A model generated the notes under the pieces. The model did not search any database. It was not told the origin of the DNA and saw nothing but the letters and a program-made list of their open reading frames with translations. A stretch of 64,000 nt of DNA from Polynucleobacter sp. HIN11 (GTDB lineage Bacteria; Pseudomonadota; Gammaproteobacteria; Burkholderiales; Burkholderiaceae): positions 620,001-684,000 of the forward strand of contig NZ_AP028142.1 in the NCBI RefSeq assembly GCF_030297675.1, read 5' to 3'. Below, piece by piece: positions 15,747 through 24,294 of the stretch; the first letter of the stretch is position 1; each line of letters begins with the position of its first letter. A program made the translations under genes and the position numbers.

Positions 15747-16688
15747 CTATCCGTTTGCACGAGGATTAAATACAGCAAATGACTTTGCCATTGTTTGATA
15801 AGCCTCTTTATCTAAATCAGTGCTCGCTGGTGGGGTAACCAGTCGAACACTTGCATAAAGATCGCCTGGCTCTTGACTCGGAATACCCTTGCCTTTGAGG
15901 CGGAGTTTCTTGCCCGCCATGGTGTTGGCCGGGACGTTCAACTCAACTTTGCCTGTGGGAGTAGGTAGGTCTACAGACGCTCCCAAGGCCGCCTCCCAGG
16001 GAGTAAGGTTTAACTCAACCGTAACATCTTTGCCATCGACTTTAAAGAGGGCGTTTGGCTTAATCACAATCTCTAAATAGAGATCACCCGCTTTGCCATT
16101 TCCAAAGCCTGGACTTCCCTGACCGGCGAGGCGTAAATGTTGACCGCTTCGAATACCCTTGGGTATTTTGACCTCTAAGGTGCGCTCTTGCATGCGCAGA
16201 TGGCCTTGATTATCTAGTGTGGGCATTTTGAGTCCAATGCTTCGTTGTGCACCCAGATACGAATCAATTAAATCAATCTCGATCTTAGCGTGGTGATCTT
16301 CACCCGGAATATTGAACTGTGCACTTTGCTGATTCGCCTGTTGAGCGCGACGCCCAAAAATGGATTCAAAAAACTCACTATGGTCGGGATTAGCACTATC
16401 ACCCCAACCATTGCCCCGAAACTCATACCCAGAGTCCCAGTTGGGCGGAGGATTAAAGCCTTGACCACCCGACCAGTTGCTGCCCATCTGATCATAGGCT
16501 GCTTTTTTCTCAGGATCCTTCAAAACGGCATAGGCCTCACCAATTTCTTTAAAGCGCTTTTCAGCATCAGGCTCTTTGCTGACGTCGGGATGGTATTTGC
16601 GAGCCAGCTTACGGTAGGCCTGTTTAATTTGATCAGGCGTTGCATCCCGCTCAAGGCCGAGTATTTTGTAATAGTCTTGGTATTCCAT
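15747..16688 (-). CDS. cbpA: DnaJ-type co-chaperone CbpA
   Basis: The 313-residue protein has an N-terminal J-domain (HPD at 33-35) that would stimulate the ATPase of DnaK, a Gly/Asn-rich linker (about 75-110), and two C-terminal substrate-binding beta domains. It lacks the zinc finger of DnaJ, which identifies the CbpA class. I start at the ATG of MEYQDYYKIL because homologues begin there; a TTG 24 bases upstream has a better-placed AAGGG and cannot be excluded. It is transcribed divergently from darP. Confidence 0.92.
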   Translation of the reverse strand: MEYQDYYKILGLERDATPDQIKQAYRKLARKYHPDVSKEPDAEKRFKEIGEAYAVLKDPEKKAAYDQMGSNWSGGQGFNPPPNWDSGYEFRGNGWGDSANPDHSEFFESIFGRRAQQANQQSAQFNIPGEDHHAKIEIDLIDSYLGAQRSIGLKMPTLDNQGHLRMQERTLEVKIPKGIRSGQHLRLAGQGSPGFGNGKAGDLYLEIVIKPNALFKVDGKDVTVELNLTPWEAALGASVDLPTPTGKVELNVPANTMAGKKLRLKGKGIPSQEPGDLYASVRLVTPPASTDLDKEAYQTMAKSFAVFNPRANG

Positions 16689-16758
16689 CAATGCACAAAG
16701 GAAGTCAATCAATAATCCCTTATTTTAATCGGATCAATCCATTCAGTAGAATGGGCGC

Positions 16759-17274
16759 ATGCCTAAAATTGATCCTTTAACCGCTCCCGATGATTTGCCG
16801 CCGAGTAAATCAGAGCTCAAACGCCAAATGGCTGATCGCCAAAAATTGGCTGAGGCTTTAAGCGCGCTCGCAAGCGATGCCTTAAAGTCGATTCCAATTG
16901 ATGAAGACTTGCGCGATGCAATTGCAGAAACATCCCGCGTTCGATCTTTTGAAGGAATCCGGCGTCACAAGCAATATCTTGGTAAGCGGATGCGGGCGTT
17001 ATCGGATGAGGATATTACTGCCATTAAAAAGCAGCTTGAGGTGATTGAGGGACCTGGTCGAGTCGAAACTGCAAAGTTACATCGCTTAGAGCGCCTGCGT
17101 GAGCGCTTATTACAAAGTGATGAGGCACTGCAAGAACTCATTACTCAGTATCCCACTCTGGATATTCAGAATATTCGTACACTAATCCGAAATGCGAGGA
17201 GGGAGCGGGAGTCTAATAAGCCCCCAAAGGCCTATCGCGAGATTTTTCAATACCTAAGAGAGCTTGAGGCCTAA
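16759..17274 (+). CDS. darP: Ribosome-associated protein DarP (YjgA, DUF615)
   Basis: The 171-residue, highly charged helical protein is the DUF615/YjgA family member DarP, which associates with late 50S ribosomal subunit precursors. Typical signatures are the PPSKSELKRQM start, the central RRHKQYLGKRMR, and the C-terminal region ending FQYLREL. It is divergently transcribed from cbpA, and its stop is followed without a gap by the next gene. Confidence 0.9.
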   Translation: MPKIDPLTAPDDLPPSKSELKRQMADRQKLAEALSALASDALKSIPIDEDLRDAIAETSRVRSFEGIRRHKQYLGKRMRALSDEDITAIKKQLEVIEGPGRVETAKLHRLERLRERLLQSDEALQELITQYPTLDIQNIRTLIRNARRERESNKPPKAYREIFQYLRELEA

Positions 17275-17745
17275 ATGACTAAGTCTAAACAAGATCGTGG
17301 CGAAATCTACGTATTCATTCAAGCGATTTTATTGATTGCCTTATTTTTTGGTCCCGCTGATCTTTTCGGCAAGCCAGAAGCTATTTATTACCCCTTGTGG
17401 TTAGCTGGAAGAGCCCTTTTTTATCTAGGCTTAGGTATTGCGCTTTGGGCCGCCATTGCCTTGGGGCCCAATCTCACTCCAATGCCAAAACCAAAGCGCA
17501 ATGGTGAGCTGATCCAGACAGGGATTTATAAGTTGGTTCGCCATCCAATCTATTTTGGGGTAATTATCTTAGGCTTTGGCTGGGCAGCTACTTTACAAAG
17601 TTGGTATACCCTTGCCGTTGCAATTGCTCTACTCATCTTTTTTGATCTGAAGTCCCGCAAAGAAGAGGAGTGGCTACTAGAAAAATTTCCGAACTATCAA
17701 GACTATCAACATAGTACCAAGAAGCTAATTCCCTTCGTTTATTAA
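17275..17745 (+). CDS. Isoprenylcysteine methyltransferase-like membrane protein
   Basis: This 156-residue membrane protein has about four hydrophobic segments and the motif GIYKLVRHPIYFG (around 82-94), then the late E-E-W pair (KEEEWLLEKFPNYQDY). These mark the ICMT/PEMT/NnrU-like membrane methyltransferase superfamily, whose RHP and E residues bind S-adenosylmethionine. The methyl acceptor in bacteria is generally unknown. It starts on the base after the darP stop and is probably translationally coupled to it. Confidence 0.8.
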   Translation: MTKSKQDRGEIYVFIQAILLIALFFGPADLFGKPEAIYYPLWLAGRALFYLGLGIALWAAIALGPNLTPMPKPKRNGELIQTGIYKLVRHPIYFGVIILGFGWAATLQSWYTLAVAIALLIFFDLKSRKEEEWLLEKFPNYQDYQHSTKKLIPFVY

Positions 17746-17791
17746 CGTAGTAAGACAATATGGGCGCGTGCGTGATAAAAGACTCTAATTT

Positions 17792-18607
17792 ATGCTCACA
17801 TTAAGACAACACATTATTACTGCCGCGTTTTGTTTTCTATCTTTGGATCTAGTTCATGCCCAAAAGAGCATCGTCGTTTCTTCGACAACCTCGACGGAGC
17901 AATCGGGTTTATTTGGTCATATCCTTCCCCCTTTTGAGAAGAAGACAGGGATTCAGGTGAGAGTCGTTGCAGTTGGAACAGGACAGGCTTTGGACATTGG
18001 GCGCCGAGGGGACGCCGATGTTGTATTTGTACACGACAAGGCCGCTGAAGAGAAATTTGTTGCCGATGGATTTGCGGATCAGCGGATTGAAGTCATGTAC
18101 AACGACTTTGTCTTAATTGGTCCGAAGAGCGATCCTGCTAAAGTCGCCGGTGGTAAGGATATTCAAGCAGCGCTTAAGAAAATCGCGGATAGTAAGTCAA
18201 CCTTTGTATCGCGTGGTGATAAAAGTGGCACTCATGCAGCGGAACTGCGTTACTGGAAGGACGCAGATATTGCAGTTTCTCCCAATCTGCCTTGGTATAA
18301 AGAAACTGGCTCCGGGATGGGTCCTGCATTAAATACCGCATCCGGTATGAATGCTTATATCTTGTCGGACCGGGCAACCTGGCTCACCTTTAAGAACCGC
18401 GGTGATCTGGTTATTTTGGTGCAAGGTGACCCCAAGCTCTTTAATCAGTATGGCGTGATGCTGGTGAGTTCTATTAAACATCCCAATGTCAAAAAAGCTG
18501 AAGGCCAGGCATTTGTAGACTGGATTACTTCAAAAGAAGGTCAAGATGCCATCGCCTCCTATAAAGTAGGTGGCGAGCAACTATTTTTTCCAAACGCCAA
18601 GAAGTGA
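17792..18607 (+). CDS. tupA: Tungstate-type ABC transporter substrate-binding protein
   Basis: The 271-residue protein has a signal peptide (about 1-23, ending VHAQ) and the TupA pattern STTSTEQSGLF near 31-41, where the STTS residues contact the oxyanion, followed by the GTGQALDIGRRGDADV and RGDKSGTH elements. It should bind tungstate or molybdate in the periplasm. No permease or ATPase (TupBC) lies next to it: the following gene is on the other strand. It must use subunits encoded elsewhere or serve another role. Confidence 0.85.
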   Translation: MLTLRQHIITAAFCFLSLDLVHAQKSIVVSSTTSTEQSGLFGHILPPFEKKTGIQVRVVAVGTGQALDIGRRGDADVVFVHDKAAEEKFVADGFADQRIEVMYNDFVLIGPKSDPAKVAGGKDIQAALKKIADSKSTFVSRGDKSGTHAAELRYWKDADIAVSPNLPWYKETGSGMGPALNTASGMNAYILSDRATWLTFKNRGDLVILVQGDPKLFNQYGVMLVSSIKHPNVKKAEGQAFVDWITSKEGQDAIASYKVGGEQLFFPNAKK

Positions 18608-18608
18608 A

Positions 18609-19754
18609 TTAGTAGGTACCTGGCACCAAAATATCGTTGGTGACATTATGAATATCACGATGGCCAGTAAACGCCATCGTGAGATCCAGTTCCTTATGAA
18701 TAATCTCTAAACATTTTGTTACACCCGGGCCACCCATGGCGCCAAGGCCATAGAGAAATGAGCGGCCAATCATCGTACCGCGTGCACCCAAAGCCCAGGC
18801 TTTAAGAACATCCTGACCCGAACGAATACCGCCATCCATCCAGACCTCGATGTTCTTGCCAACCGCATCTACAATTGGAGGCAGCGCCTGAATACTAGAC
18901 ATCGCTCCATCAAGCTGTCGACCTCCATGATTCGATACCACGATGGCATCGGCGCCTGATCCGACGGCCGCACGGGCGTCCTCGGGATCCAAGATACCCT
19001 TAATAATCAGTTTGCCGTCCCAGTGTTTCTTAATCCACTCGACATCTCCCCAATTGAGACCTGGGTCAAATTGTTCGGCAGTCCATGAAGATAGCGACGA
19101 CATATTTCCTACGCCAGTCGCATGACCCACAATGTTTCGAAAGGTGCGACGTGGTGTTTGTAGCATGCCCATGCACCAACGTGGTTTGGTCATCATATTG
19201 ATGATGTTTGGAATGGTGAGTTTTGGCGGCGCGCTCAAGCCATTTTTAATGTCTTTATGACGCTGACCCAAGATTTGTAAGTCCAAGGTGAGCACGAGGG
19301 CTGAACATTTTGCTGCCTTGGCTCGTTCAATCAGGCGCTCAATAAAACCTCGATCTTTCATGACGTAGAGCTGGAACCAAAATGGTTTAGTGGTTCGCTC
19401 AGCCACATCTTCGATGGAGCAAATACTCATGGTCGATAAACAGAAGGGGACCCCAAATTTCTCAGCAGCTTGTGCAGCCAAAATTTCCCCGTCGGGGTAT
19501 TGCATTCCTGTTAAGCCGGTAGGCGCTAGCGCAACCGGCATTGCAACCTCTTGGCCGACCATGGTTGTCTTGGTGGTGCGATTTTGCATATTCACAGCCA
19601 CCCGTTGGCGTAACTTAATCTTCTGAAAATCCGATTCGTTGGCTCGGTAAGTAGACTCGGTCCAGGAGCCTGAATCCGCATAGTCATAGAACATTTTTGG
19701 AGTGCGTTTTTGATGGAGAACGCGCAAGTCTTCAATATTGGTAATAATTGGCAT
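18609..19754 (-). CDS. FMN-dependent alpha-hydroxyacid dehydrogenase (LldD-like)
   Basis: This FMN enzyme of the L-lactate dehydrogenase/glycolate oxidase family oxidises 2-hydroxyacids to 2-oxoacids. The chain of 381 residues includes the family signature SNHGGRQLDG at about 272-281, with the catalytic base His and the substrate-binding Arg. Flavin-contacting APTGLTGM (near 78) and the late DGGIRSG are present. I choose the ATG of MPIITNIEDL; a TTG upstream adds ten residues without homology sense. Lactate is the commonest substrate, but glycolate or another hydroxyacid is possible given the glyoxylate genes nearby. Confidence 0.88.
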   Translation of the reverse strand: MPIITNIEDLRVLHQKRTPKMFYDYADSGSWTESTYRANESDFQKIKLRQRVAVNMQNRTTKTTMVGQEVAMPVALAPTGLTGMQYPDGEILAAQAAEKFGVPFCLSTMSICSIEDVAERTTKPFWFQLYVMKDRGFIERLIERAKAAKCSALVLTLDLQILGQRHKDIKNGLSAPPKLTIPNIINMMTKPRWCMGMLQTPRRTFRNIVGHATGVGNMSSLSSWTAEQFDPGLNWGDVEWIKKHWDGKLIIKGILDPEDARAAVGSGADAIVVSNHGGRQLDGAMSSIQALPPIVDAVGKNIEVWMDGGIRSGQDVLKAWALGARGTMIGRSFLYGLGAMGGPGVTKCLEIIHKELDLTMAFTGHRDIHNVTNDILVPGTY

Positions 19755-19854
19755 GATAAGTTTTATAGAGTAAATACGGCTCAATGTATCAGACAGACAT
19801 ATGATTTGTCTATTATGAATGATCCTAACTGAACCCTAAACCCGAAACCCAAAA

Positions 19855-20556
19855 ATGAAACCAAGCGTATTAGCCTTTGATGTATTTGGAACCGTGGTCG
19901 ATTGGCATGGCTCAATTGCAGCTGAGGTTGCCCAACTGATTCCCCAGGTGGACCCCATCGCGTTTGCAAGTGCTTGGCGATCGGGTTATAAGCCCGCTAT
20001 GGCTAGAGTACGCAGCGGGGAATTGGGGTGGACTCGGATAGACGATCTGCACCGGATGATTTTGGATCAAGTCCTTACGGATCAAAAAATCGATCATTTG
20101 ACCGAAGCCCAAAAGAAACATCTCAATCTCGCATGGCACAGGTTAAAACCATGGCCAGATACGGTGCGCGGTTTAACGCTGTTAAAACAAGACTATACGA
20201 TCGTTACCCTGTCAAACGGTAATTTAGGTTTGCTTGCCAATATGGCAAAAAATGGCGGTTTACCATGGGATCTGATTCTCTCCGCCGAGGTATTTCGGCA
20301 CTACAAGCCCGATCCACAAACCTATCTGGGTGTTTGCAAAACCTTTGATCTAGAGCCCCAGGACGTGATGCTAGTTGCTGCCCACAAAGACGATTTGGAG
20401 GCCGCGCATGCTTGTGGCTTGCAGACGGCCTTCATTGAGCGGCCTGCTGAATTTGGACCGAGGGCAGTACGAGCAGACCTTGGGCGCGAGCCCTGGACCA
20501 CCTACCATGCCAAAGACTTTATTGACCTGGCAGCCCAACTTAAGGTCAGCTCATAA
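19855..20556 (+). CDS. HAD-family hydrolase, type II 2-haloacid dehalogenase-like
   Basis: The protein has 233 residues with haloacid dehalogenase motifs in order: motif I FDVFGTVVDW at 8-17 with nucleophile Asp9, motif II VTLSNGN near 118, motif III Lys in HYKPDPQTY near 148, and motif IV acidic residues in AAHKDDLEAA. The FDVFGT variant is typical of L-2-haloacid dehalogenase-like members. Many such proteins act on phosphate esters or small acids, so the substrate is open. Confidence 0.82.
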   Translation: MKPSVLAFDVFGTVVDWHGSIAAEVAQLIPQVDPIAFASAWRSGYKPAMARVRSGELGWTRIDDLHRMILDQVLTDQKIDHLTEAQKKHLNLAWHRLKPWPDTVRGLTLLKQDYTIVTLSNGNLGLLANMAKNGGLPWDLILSAEVFRHYKPDPQTYLGVCKTFDLEPQDVMLVAAHKDDLEAAHACGLQTAFIERPAEFGPRAVRADLGREPWTTYHAKDFIDLAAQLKVSS

Positions 20557-20560
20557 AATA

Positions 20561-20601
20561 ATGATCTAGATCAAACCTAAACCTAAAGAAAAGATCATAC
20601 T
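20561..20601 (+). promoter_or_regulatory. FNR/ANR-like box and class II promoter
   Basis: ATGAT-CTAG-ATCAA at 20561-20574 matches nine of the ten specified bases of the FNR-type consensus TTGAT-N4-ATCAA. A -10-like CATACT lies at 20596-20601, which would place the start of transcription near 20608 and the box centre at about -41, exactly where FNR activates class II promoters. It precedes the metal-binding gene at 20625. No fnr gene is in the window. Confidence 0.5.
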
Positions 20602-20624
20602 GAGAGAATTAACGGGAGGATCCT

Positions 20625-20900
20625 ATGGGAAATCTAATGATTGAAATTGAGAACCTAAAATGCGGGGGCTGTGAGAACACCATCGTGAAGGGTTTAAAAG
20701 CGATTACGGGTGTTCAGGCCGTAACGGTCGATCATGCTAATAGAGCAGTTATTCTGGATGCCGATGAAAGTTTACGCCAGCAAATTGTTGATAAGTTACT
20801 CAGTATGGGCTACCCAGAAAAGGGGTCTGTTGCGGGTCTTGATAAAGGAATTGCGACCGCTAAATCATTTGTGAGTTGCGCGATCGGCCGCATCGGCTAA
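20625..20900 (+). CDS. CopZ-like heavy-metal-associated domain protein
   Basis: This cytoplasmic protein of 91 residues has an HMA fold (about 5-70) and a CGGC metal-binding motif at 14-17, where most CopZ/ATPase domains have a spaced CxxC after GM. The final 20 residues (TAKSFVSCAIGRIG) add another Cys and are not part of the domain. It may carry copper or another soft metal. A GGGAGG site precedes the first ATG. No P-type ATPase is nearby. Confidence 0.82.
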   Translation: MGNLMIEIENLKCGGCENTIVKGLKAITGVQAVTVDHANRAVILDADESLRQQIVDKLLSMGYPEKGSVAGLDKGIATAKSFVSCAIGRIG

Positions 20901-20929
20901 GTGATCTATTAATCGGCTAAGATGCCAGG

Positions 20930-21190
20930 ATGTTTCATATTGACATCATTGGCTACTTAGCCGCTTTGCTGACCACCTTCTCTTTTCTGGTTCAGGCCAT
21001 TCAATCATGGCGAACTAGAGACCTCTCGGGCATCTCTGTGGGTATGTACAGTATGTTTACCCTGGGAGTGGCATTATGGTTAATTTACGGGATTGTGATT
21101 GAGAGTTGGCCCTTAATTGTGACCAATGCTTTAACTTTCTTATTTGCTCTGAGTATCTTGCTGATGAAACTAAAACAAATGTCAAAATAA
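20930..21190 (+). CDS. SemiSWEET-type small transporter
   Basis: An 86-residue protein with three transmembrane helices of the PQ-loop/MtN3 type. The first helix ends in the PQ-loop variant VQAIQSWRTRDLSGIS, a fingerprint of bacterial SemiSWEETs, which work as homodimers to move sugars down a gradient. It begins 29 bases after the HMA gene. The sugar cannot be inferred. Confidence 0.82.
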   Translation: MFHIDIIGYLAALLTTFSFLVQAIQSWRTRDLSGISVGMYSMFTLGVALWLIYGIVIESWPLIVTNALTFLFALSILLMKLKQMSK

Positions 21191-21225
21191 CTCGGTACTC
21201 ACTGTATTCTGACTAAATTCTGATA

Positions 21226-22014
21226 ATGAAAATCCTGAAGATGCTTTCACTCTTGATCGTATTGGCAATAGCGACCGCAATTGGTGTCGCGTACTACACC
21301 GCCAATAAATTGGATGGGTATGTCAAGCGCTCGATTGAGAACTATGCTTCGCAATCCCTTGGCACCAAAGTAACGGTGGGCGAGGTTAATCTTAGTCTGC
21401 GTCAAACCCAAGCAACGATTCGTGATCTTGAGGTTGCTAACCCTCCCGGTTTTGAGGGGGCTCATGCTTTTAAAGCGGGAACCATTGAGATTGTGCTTAA
21501 TCCCAAGGAATCCAAATTAGATTCTGTGGTGATTGATCGCGTGCTCTTAAACCAGCCGAGTGTTCGCTATGTCAAAACGAAGGATTCTGACAATTTGTCG
21601 GTTCTACAAAATAATGCTAAGCAATATAGCGCAGCCAACCAAAAGGAAGATGCTCAAGGTAAAGCTAATAAGACTGCAAATGATTCAAAGCAGCCACGCA
21701 TTCTGATTAAGCAATTTGATATTCAAGGGGCGGATCTGGTGTATCAGGATATGCGAATCTTAGGCACAACCGTTAACCTCAAATTAGATAATATCCAGAT
21801 CGCAAATATCGATACTGGTAAAGATGGTGCAGGAACCAAAGAAGCCGTCGGAAAAATTATCGATGCCATTATTCCAGTGATCAAGAGCGCAGCCCTTAAA
21901 AGTGTCAATACCTATTTAAACATCGCCACTGATACCTTGCGCGACGTGACTGGTAGTGCTCAGCAACTTGGTAAGGATGCTGTCACCACCATCAAGAAGC
22001 TTTTTCAAAAATAA
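21226..22014 (+). CDS. AsmA-like envelope protein
   Basis: The 262-residue protein has an N-terminal membrane anchor (about 5-25), followed by a beta-rich region with LGTKVTVGEVNLSL and IRDLEVANPPGF, which resembles the start of AsmA/DUF748-type proteins. A Lys/Asn/Gln-rich linker at about 125-150 precedes a second region and a basic C-terminal helix. AsmA-like proteins act in the envelope, probably in lipid transfer. The match is by pattern only. Confidence 0.6.
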   Translation: MKILKMLSLLIVLAIATAIGVAYYTANKLDGYVKRSIENYASQSLGTKVTVGEVNLSLRQTQATIRDLEVANPPGFEGAHAFKAGTIEIVLNPKESKLDSVVIDRVLLNQPSVRYVKTKDSDNLSVLQNNAKQYSAANQKEDAQGKANKTANDSKQPRILIKQFDIQGADLVYQDMRILGTTVNLKLDNIQIANIDTGKDGAGTKEAVGKIIDAIIPVIKSAALKSVNTYLNIATDTLRDVTGSAQQLGKDAVTTIKKLFQK

Positions 22015-22027
22015 GCAACATAAACCC

Positions 22028-23077
22028 ATGACCCCTAATGCATATAACGAACGCCTGACCTCACTCTCGCACGGAGGTGGATGCGGCTGCAAAATTGCGC
22101 CTGGTGTCTTGAGTGATATCTTGCGAGCCTCACCTCTCAAAATGATCCCATCTGCTTTATTAGCGGGCTCGGAAAATAATGAGGATGCAGCGGTTTATCA
22201 AATTAATGATCATCAGGCGATTGTGGCCACCACGGATTTCTTCATGCCGATCGTCGATGATCCCTTTGACTTTGGTCGAATCGCTGCCACCAATGCAATC
22301 TCAGACATTTATGCGATGGGTGCTCAGCCCATATTTGCACTGGCATTACTCGGTATGCCAATTAATGTACTCCCACTCGAGGTAATTCAGAAAATCATCG
22401 CGGGTGGAGAGTCAGTATGTCAAACAGCAGGTATCCCCATTGCTGGTGGTCATTCGATTGATACAGTTGAGCCTATCTACGGCTTGGTTGCGATTGGCAT
22501 TGTTGATCCGGTCAACTTGAAGCGCAACAGCGGTGCACAAGAAGGGGATACGATTATTTTGAGTAAACCTTTGGGGGTTGGTATTTTGAGTGCCGCCCTA
22601 AAGAAAGAGCGTTTGTCAGCAAAGGGATATGAGTCAATGATTGCGTATACCACTCAGCTGAATCAGCCTGGCATTGCGCTCTCGAAGATGCCAGAAGTTC
22701 ATGCCTTGACGGATGTTACGGGCTTTGGCTTGGCAGGACATCTTTTGGAGATGAGTCGCGGGGCAAACCTGAGAGCCAATTTGAGCTGGCGAGATATCCC
22801 AGTAATTGCCGAGGCAGTGGAGTTTGTTAAAGAAGATATCTATACGGGCGCCTCCACCCGAAATTGGCAGGCCTATGGCGGGGAGGTTTCGTTTAGTTCA
22901 GATACTCAACCATGGCAACAGCATTTATTGACCGATCCTCAAACCAGTGGTGGGTTACTGATTGCCTGCGCACCGAAAGCTAAGGACCAGGTTCTGGATT
23001 TACTTCATCGCTCGGGGTTTCATGAGGCGAGAGCAATTGGCTACTTTGGAAGCGGTCAAGGCCTCGCGATGACCTAA
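22028..23077 (+). CDS. selD: Selenide, water dikinase SelD (Cys form)
   Basis: SelD makes selenophosphate from selenide and ATP, the selenium donor for selenocysteine, 2-selenouridine in tRNA, and selenosugars. It has 349 residues, with the catalytic GGGCGCK holding Cys19 and Lys22 (Cys17 and Lys20 in E. coli), so it is not itself a selenoprotein. Nucleotide-binding ATTDFFMPIVDDPFD and the late DVTGFGLAGH and TDPQTSGGLL are present. The ATG at 22028 is chosen because homologues start there; an upstream TTG would overlap the previous gene. SelA, SelB and SelU genes are absent here, but a SenB-like gene lies at 32687. Confidence 0.94.
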   Translation: MTPNAYNERLTSLSHGGGCGCKIAPGVLSDILRASPLKMIPSALLAGSENNEDAAVYQINDHQAIVATTDFFMPIVDDPFDFGRIAATNAISDIYAMGAQPIFALALLGMPINVLPLEVIQKIIAGGESVCQTAGIPIAGGHSIDTVEPIYGLVAIGIVDPVNLKRNSGAQEGDTIILSKPLGVGILSAALKKERLSAKGYESMIAYTTQLNQPGIALSKMPEVHALTDVTGFGLAGHLLEMSRGANLRANLSWRDIPVIAEAVEFVKEDIYTGASTRNWQAYGGEVSFSSDTQPWQQHLLTDPQTSGGLLIACAPKAKDQVLDLLHRSGFHEARAIGYFGSGQGLAMT

Positions 23078-23161
23078 GAGGCTGGCTGGGTCTGGCTCGT
23101 ACTAATTGCCCCAAAACTAGCTACAATCAAATTGTTATTGATCAAGAGTAAAGGTCCCACC

Positions 23162-23299
23162 ATGAAAAACCAAAGTTTTGCAACATGTTTTCAGTCCTTC
23201 ATACAAAGTATGATGGGTTCCCCGATGAAGCGTGGCGAGTGGTTTTTGCAGCTGATGATCGATAAGCGTGATGAGCGCTTGCGTAAAAAGATCTATTAA
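23162..23299 (+). CDS. 45-residue hypothetical protein
   Basis: An open frame of 45 residues begins MKNQSFATCF and ends RDERLRKKIY; it is basic and probably soluble. An AAAGGTC element 6-8 bases upstream serves as ribosome binding site. A terminator-like hairpin follows at 23339-23370, as expected for a short independent transcript. I recognise no family. Codon use looks normal for the region. Confidence 0.5.
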   Translation: MKNQSFATCFQSFIQSMMGSPMKRGEWFLQLMIDKRDERLRKKIY

Positions 23300-23314
23300 T
23301 TGTGGCTTGATCGA

Positions 23315-23956
23315 ATGCGATCAACCTTGACTCGATGGGGCACACACTTTGCGGTGTGCCTTTTCATTTTCCCAATCAGTGTGACCGCCGCCGGTCTTGC
23401 GGATGTGGTTGGTGAGGGGCAGATTCGGTTTCTCAAAACTAAGCCTGATCCGAATTCATACACCTATGAATCGAAGGTAACCATCTTAGAAGCTAGTCTT
23501 GACTCTGGCTTGGTACAAATACAAACTTGTCACAAAAAATTGGATCCGATTCGAAAAGTAGTTATTTTGTTTAATAAAGATCGAATCCGGGATATTCAAG
23601 TTCGGACCATGGATGGTATTGCGATGGCTGAAGTCAAGGATAATCGAGTAACCCTCAGTGAAGTGCAAAAAGGCGGATCAATTTGCATTGATTTGCAATC
23701 AAAGGCCCTAGACTCACTTGGTAACGGCCTCTACCAACTCAATGCCGGTCCTTTGATGCGTCGACTCTTTGATGGCTATTTGCCCATGACCGCGAACATG
23801 AAGTTTTCTTGGCCAGACAAGCTGCTCGCCGTTCAAGAAACTAAACCAGTCAGTCAAGATGGTGTTGATATTAAGTCCTCTAATGATGGTCTGGAGATGG
23901 ATTTGGTGTTTGCCGGAAAAATGACTGCACAGATCTTGCTTAAGCGCCCTGATTAA
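23315..23956 (+). CDS. Exported protein of unknown function
   Basis: The chain of 213 residues starts with a signal peptide (about 1-27, ending VTAAG) and continues as a soluble, beta-rich domain. It contains Lys-Asp rich turns and two cysteines in the mature part (QTCHKK and SICIDL), which may form a disulphide. No family is recognised. The ATG is used here; a TTG five codons upstream directly after the preceding stop is an alternative. A strong hairpin with a T tract overlaps the signal-peptide codons. Confidence 0.65.
   Translation: MRSTLTRWGTHFAVCLFIFPISVTAAGLADVVGEGQIRFLKTKPDPNSYTYESKVTILEASLDSGLVQIQTCHKKLDPIRKVVILFNKDRIRDIQVRTMDGIAMAEVKDNRVTLSEVQKGGSICIDLQSKALDSLGNGLYQLNAGPLMRRLFDGYLPMTANMKFSWPDKLLAVQETKPVSQDGVDIKSSNDGLEMDLVFAGKMTAQILLKRPD
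23339..23370 (+). terminator. Terminator-like hairpin inside a signal-peptide coding region
   Basis: A 7-bp stem (GGCACAC at 23339-23345 with GTGTGCC at 23354-23360) and an 8-base loop are followed by TTTTCATTTT. It lies 39 bases after the stop of the 45-residue gene and inside the first codons of the exported protein, so it may end the short transcript or attenuate the longer one. Confidence 0.6.
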
Positions 23957-23959
23957 GAC

Positions 23960-24259
23960 CTAGAGCTTTTCGCAGCGGTACTGCTCTCTACCAATAGCTA
24001 AGCGTGATTCACTTTGAATCAATTGCGCAATTGATGCCTTGACATCGCCAACCTTGCAGCTTTCATCAAAGTAGCTGACTAGCCCAAGACTGCCACAAAA
24101 GCGTAACTGTCGATCGCCAAATTTCATGGTTGATTGCTGCAGGACCATGACCACCTTTTTGCTGGAGTCATTCTCGGGAATGCAGTTCCAGGTGGTGTAG
24201 TCAGCTTGGCCGCATGCCGAAAGTAAAAGAACTAGGGGAAGAAAGTAAAAAATGCGCAT
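23960..24259 (-). CDS. Small lipoprotein, unknown function
   Basis: The protein has 99 residues with a lipoprotein signal peptide: a hydrophobic run and the lipobox LLSAC with Cys16. The mature part has five further cysteines, four of which could form two disulphides in the periplasm. No family is recognised. It faces the preceding exported-protein gene tail to tail, with 3 bases between the stops. Confidence 0.65.
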   Translation of the reverse strand: MRIFYFLPLVLLLSACGQADYTTWNCIPENDSSKKVVMVLQQSTMKFGDRQLRFCGSLGLVSYFDESCKVGDVKASIAQLIQSESRLAIGREQYRCEKL

Positions 24260-24294
24260 TTACAGGACAATAGAAATTACATTCAATCTATTGT

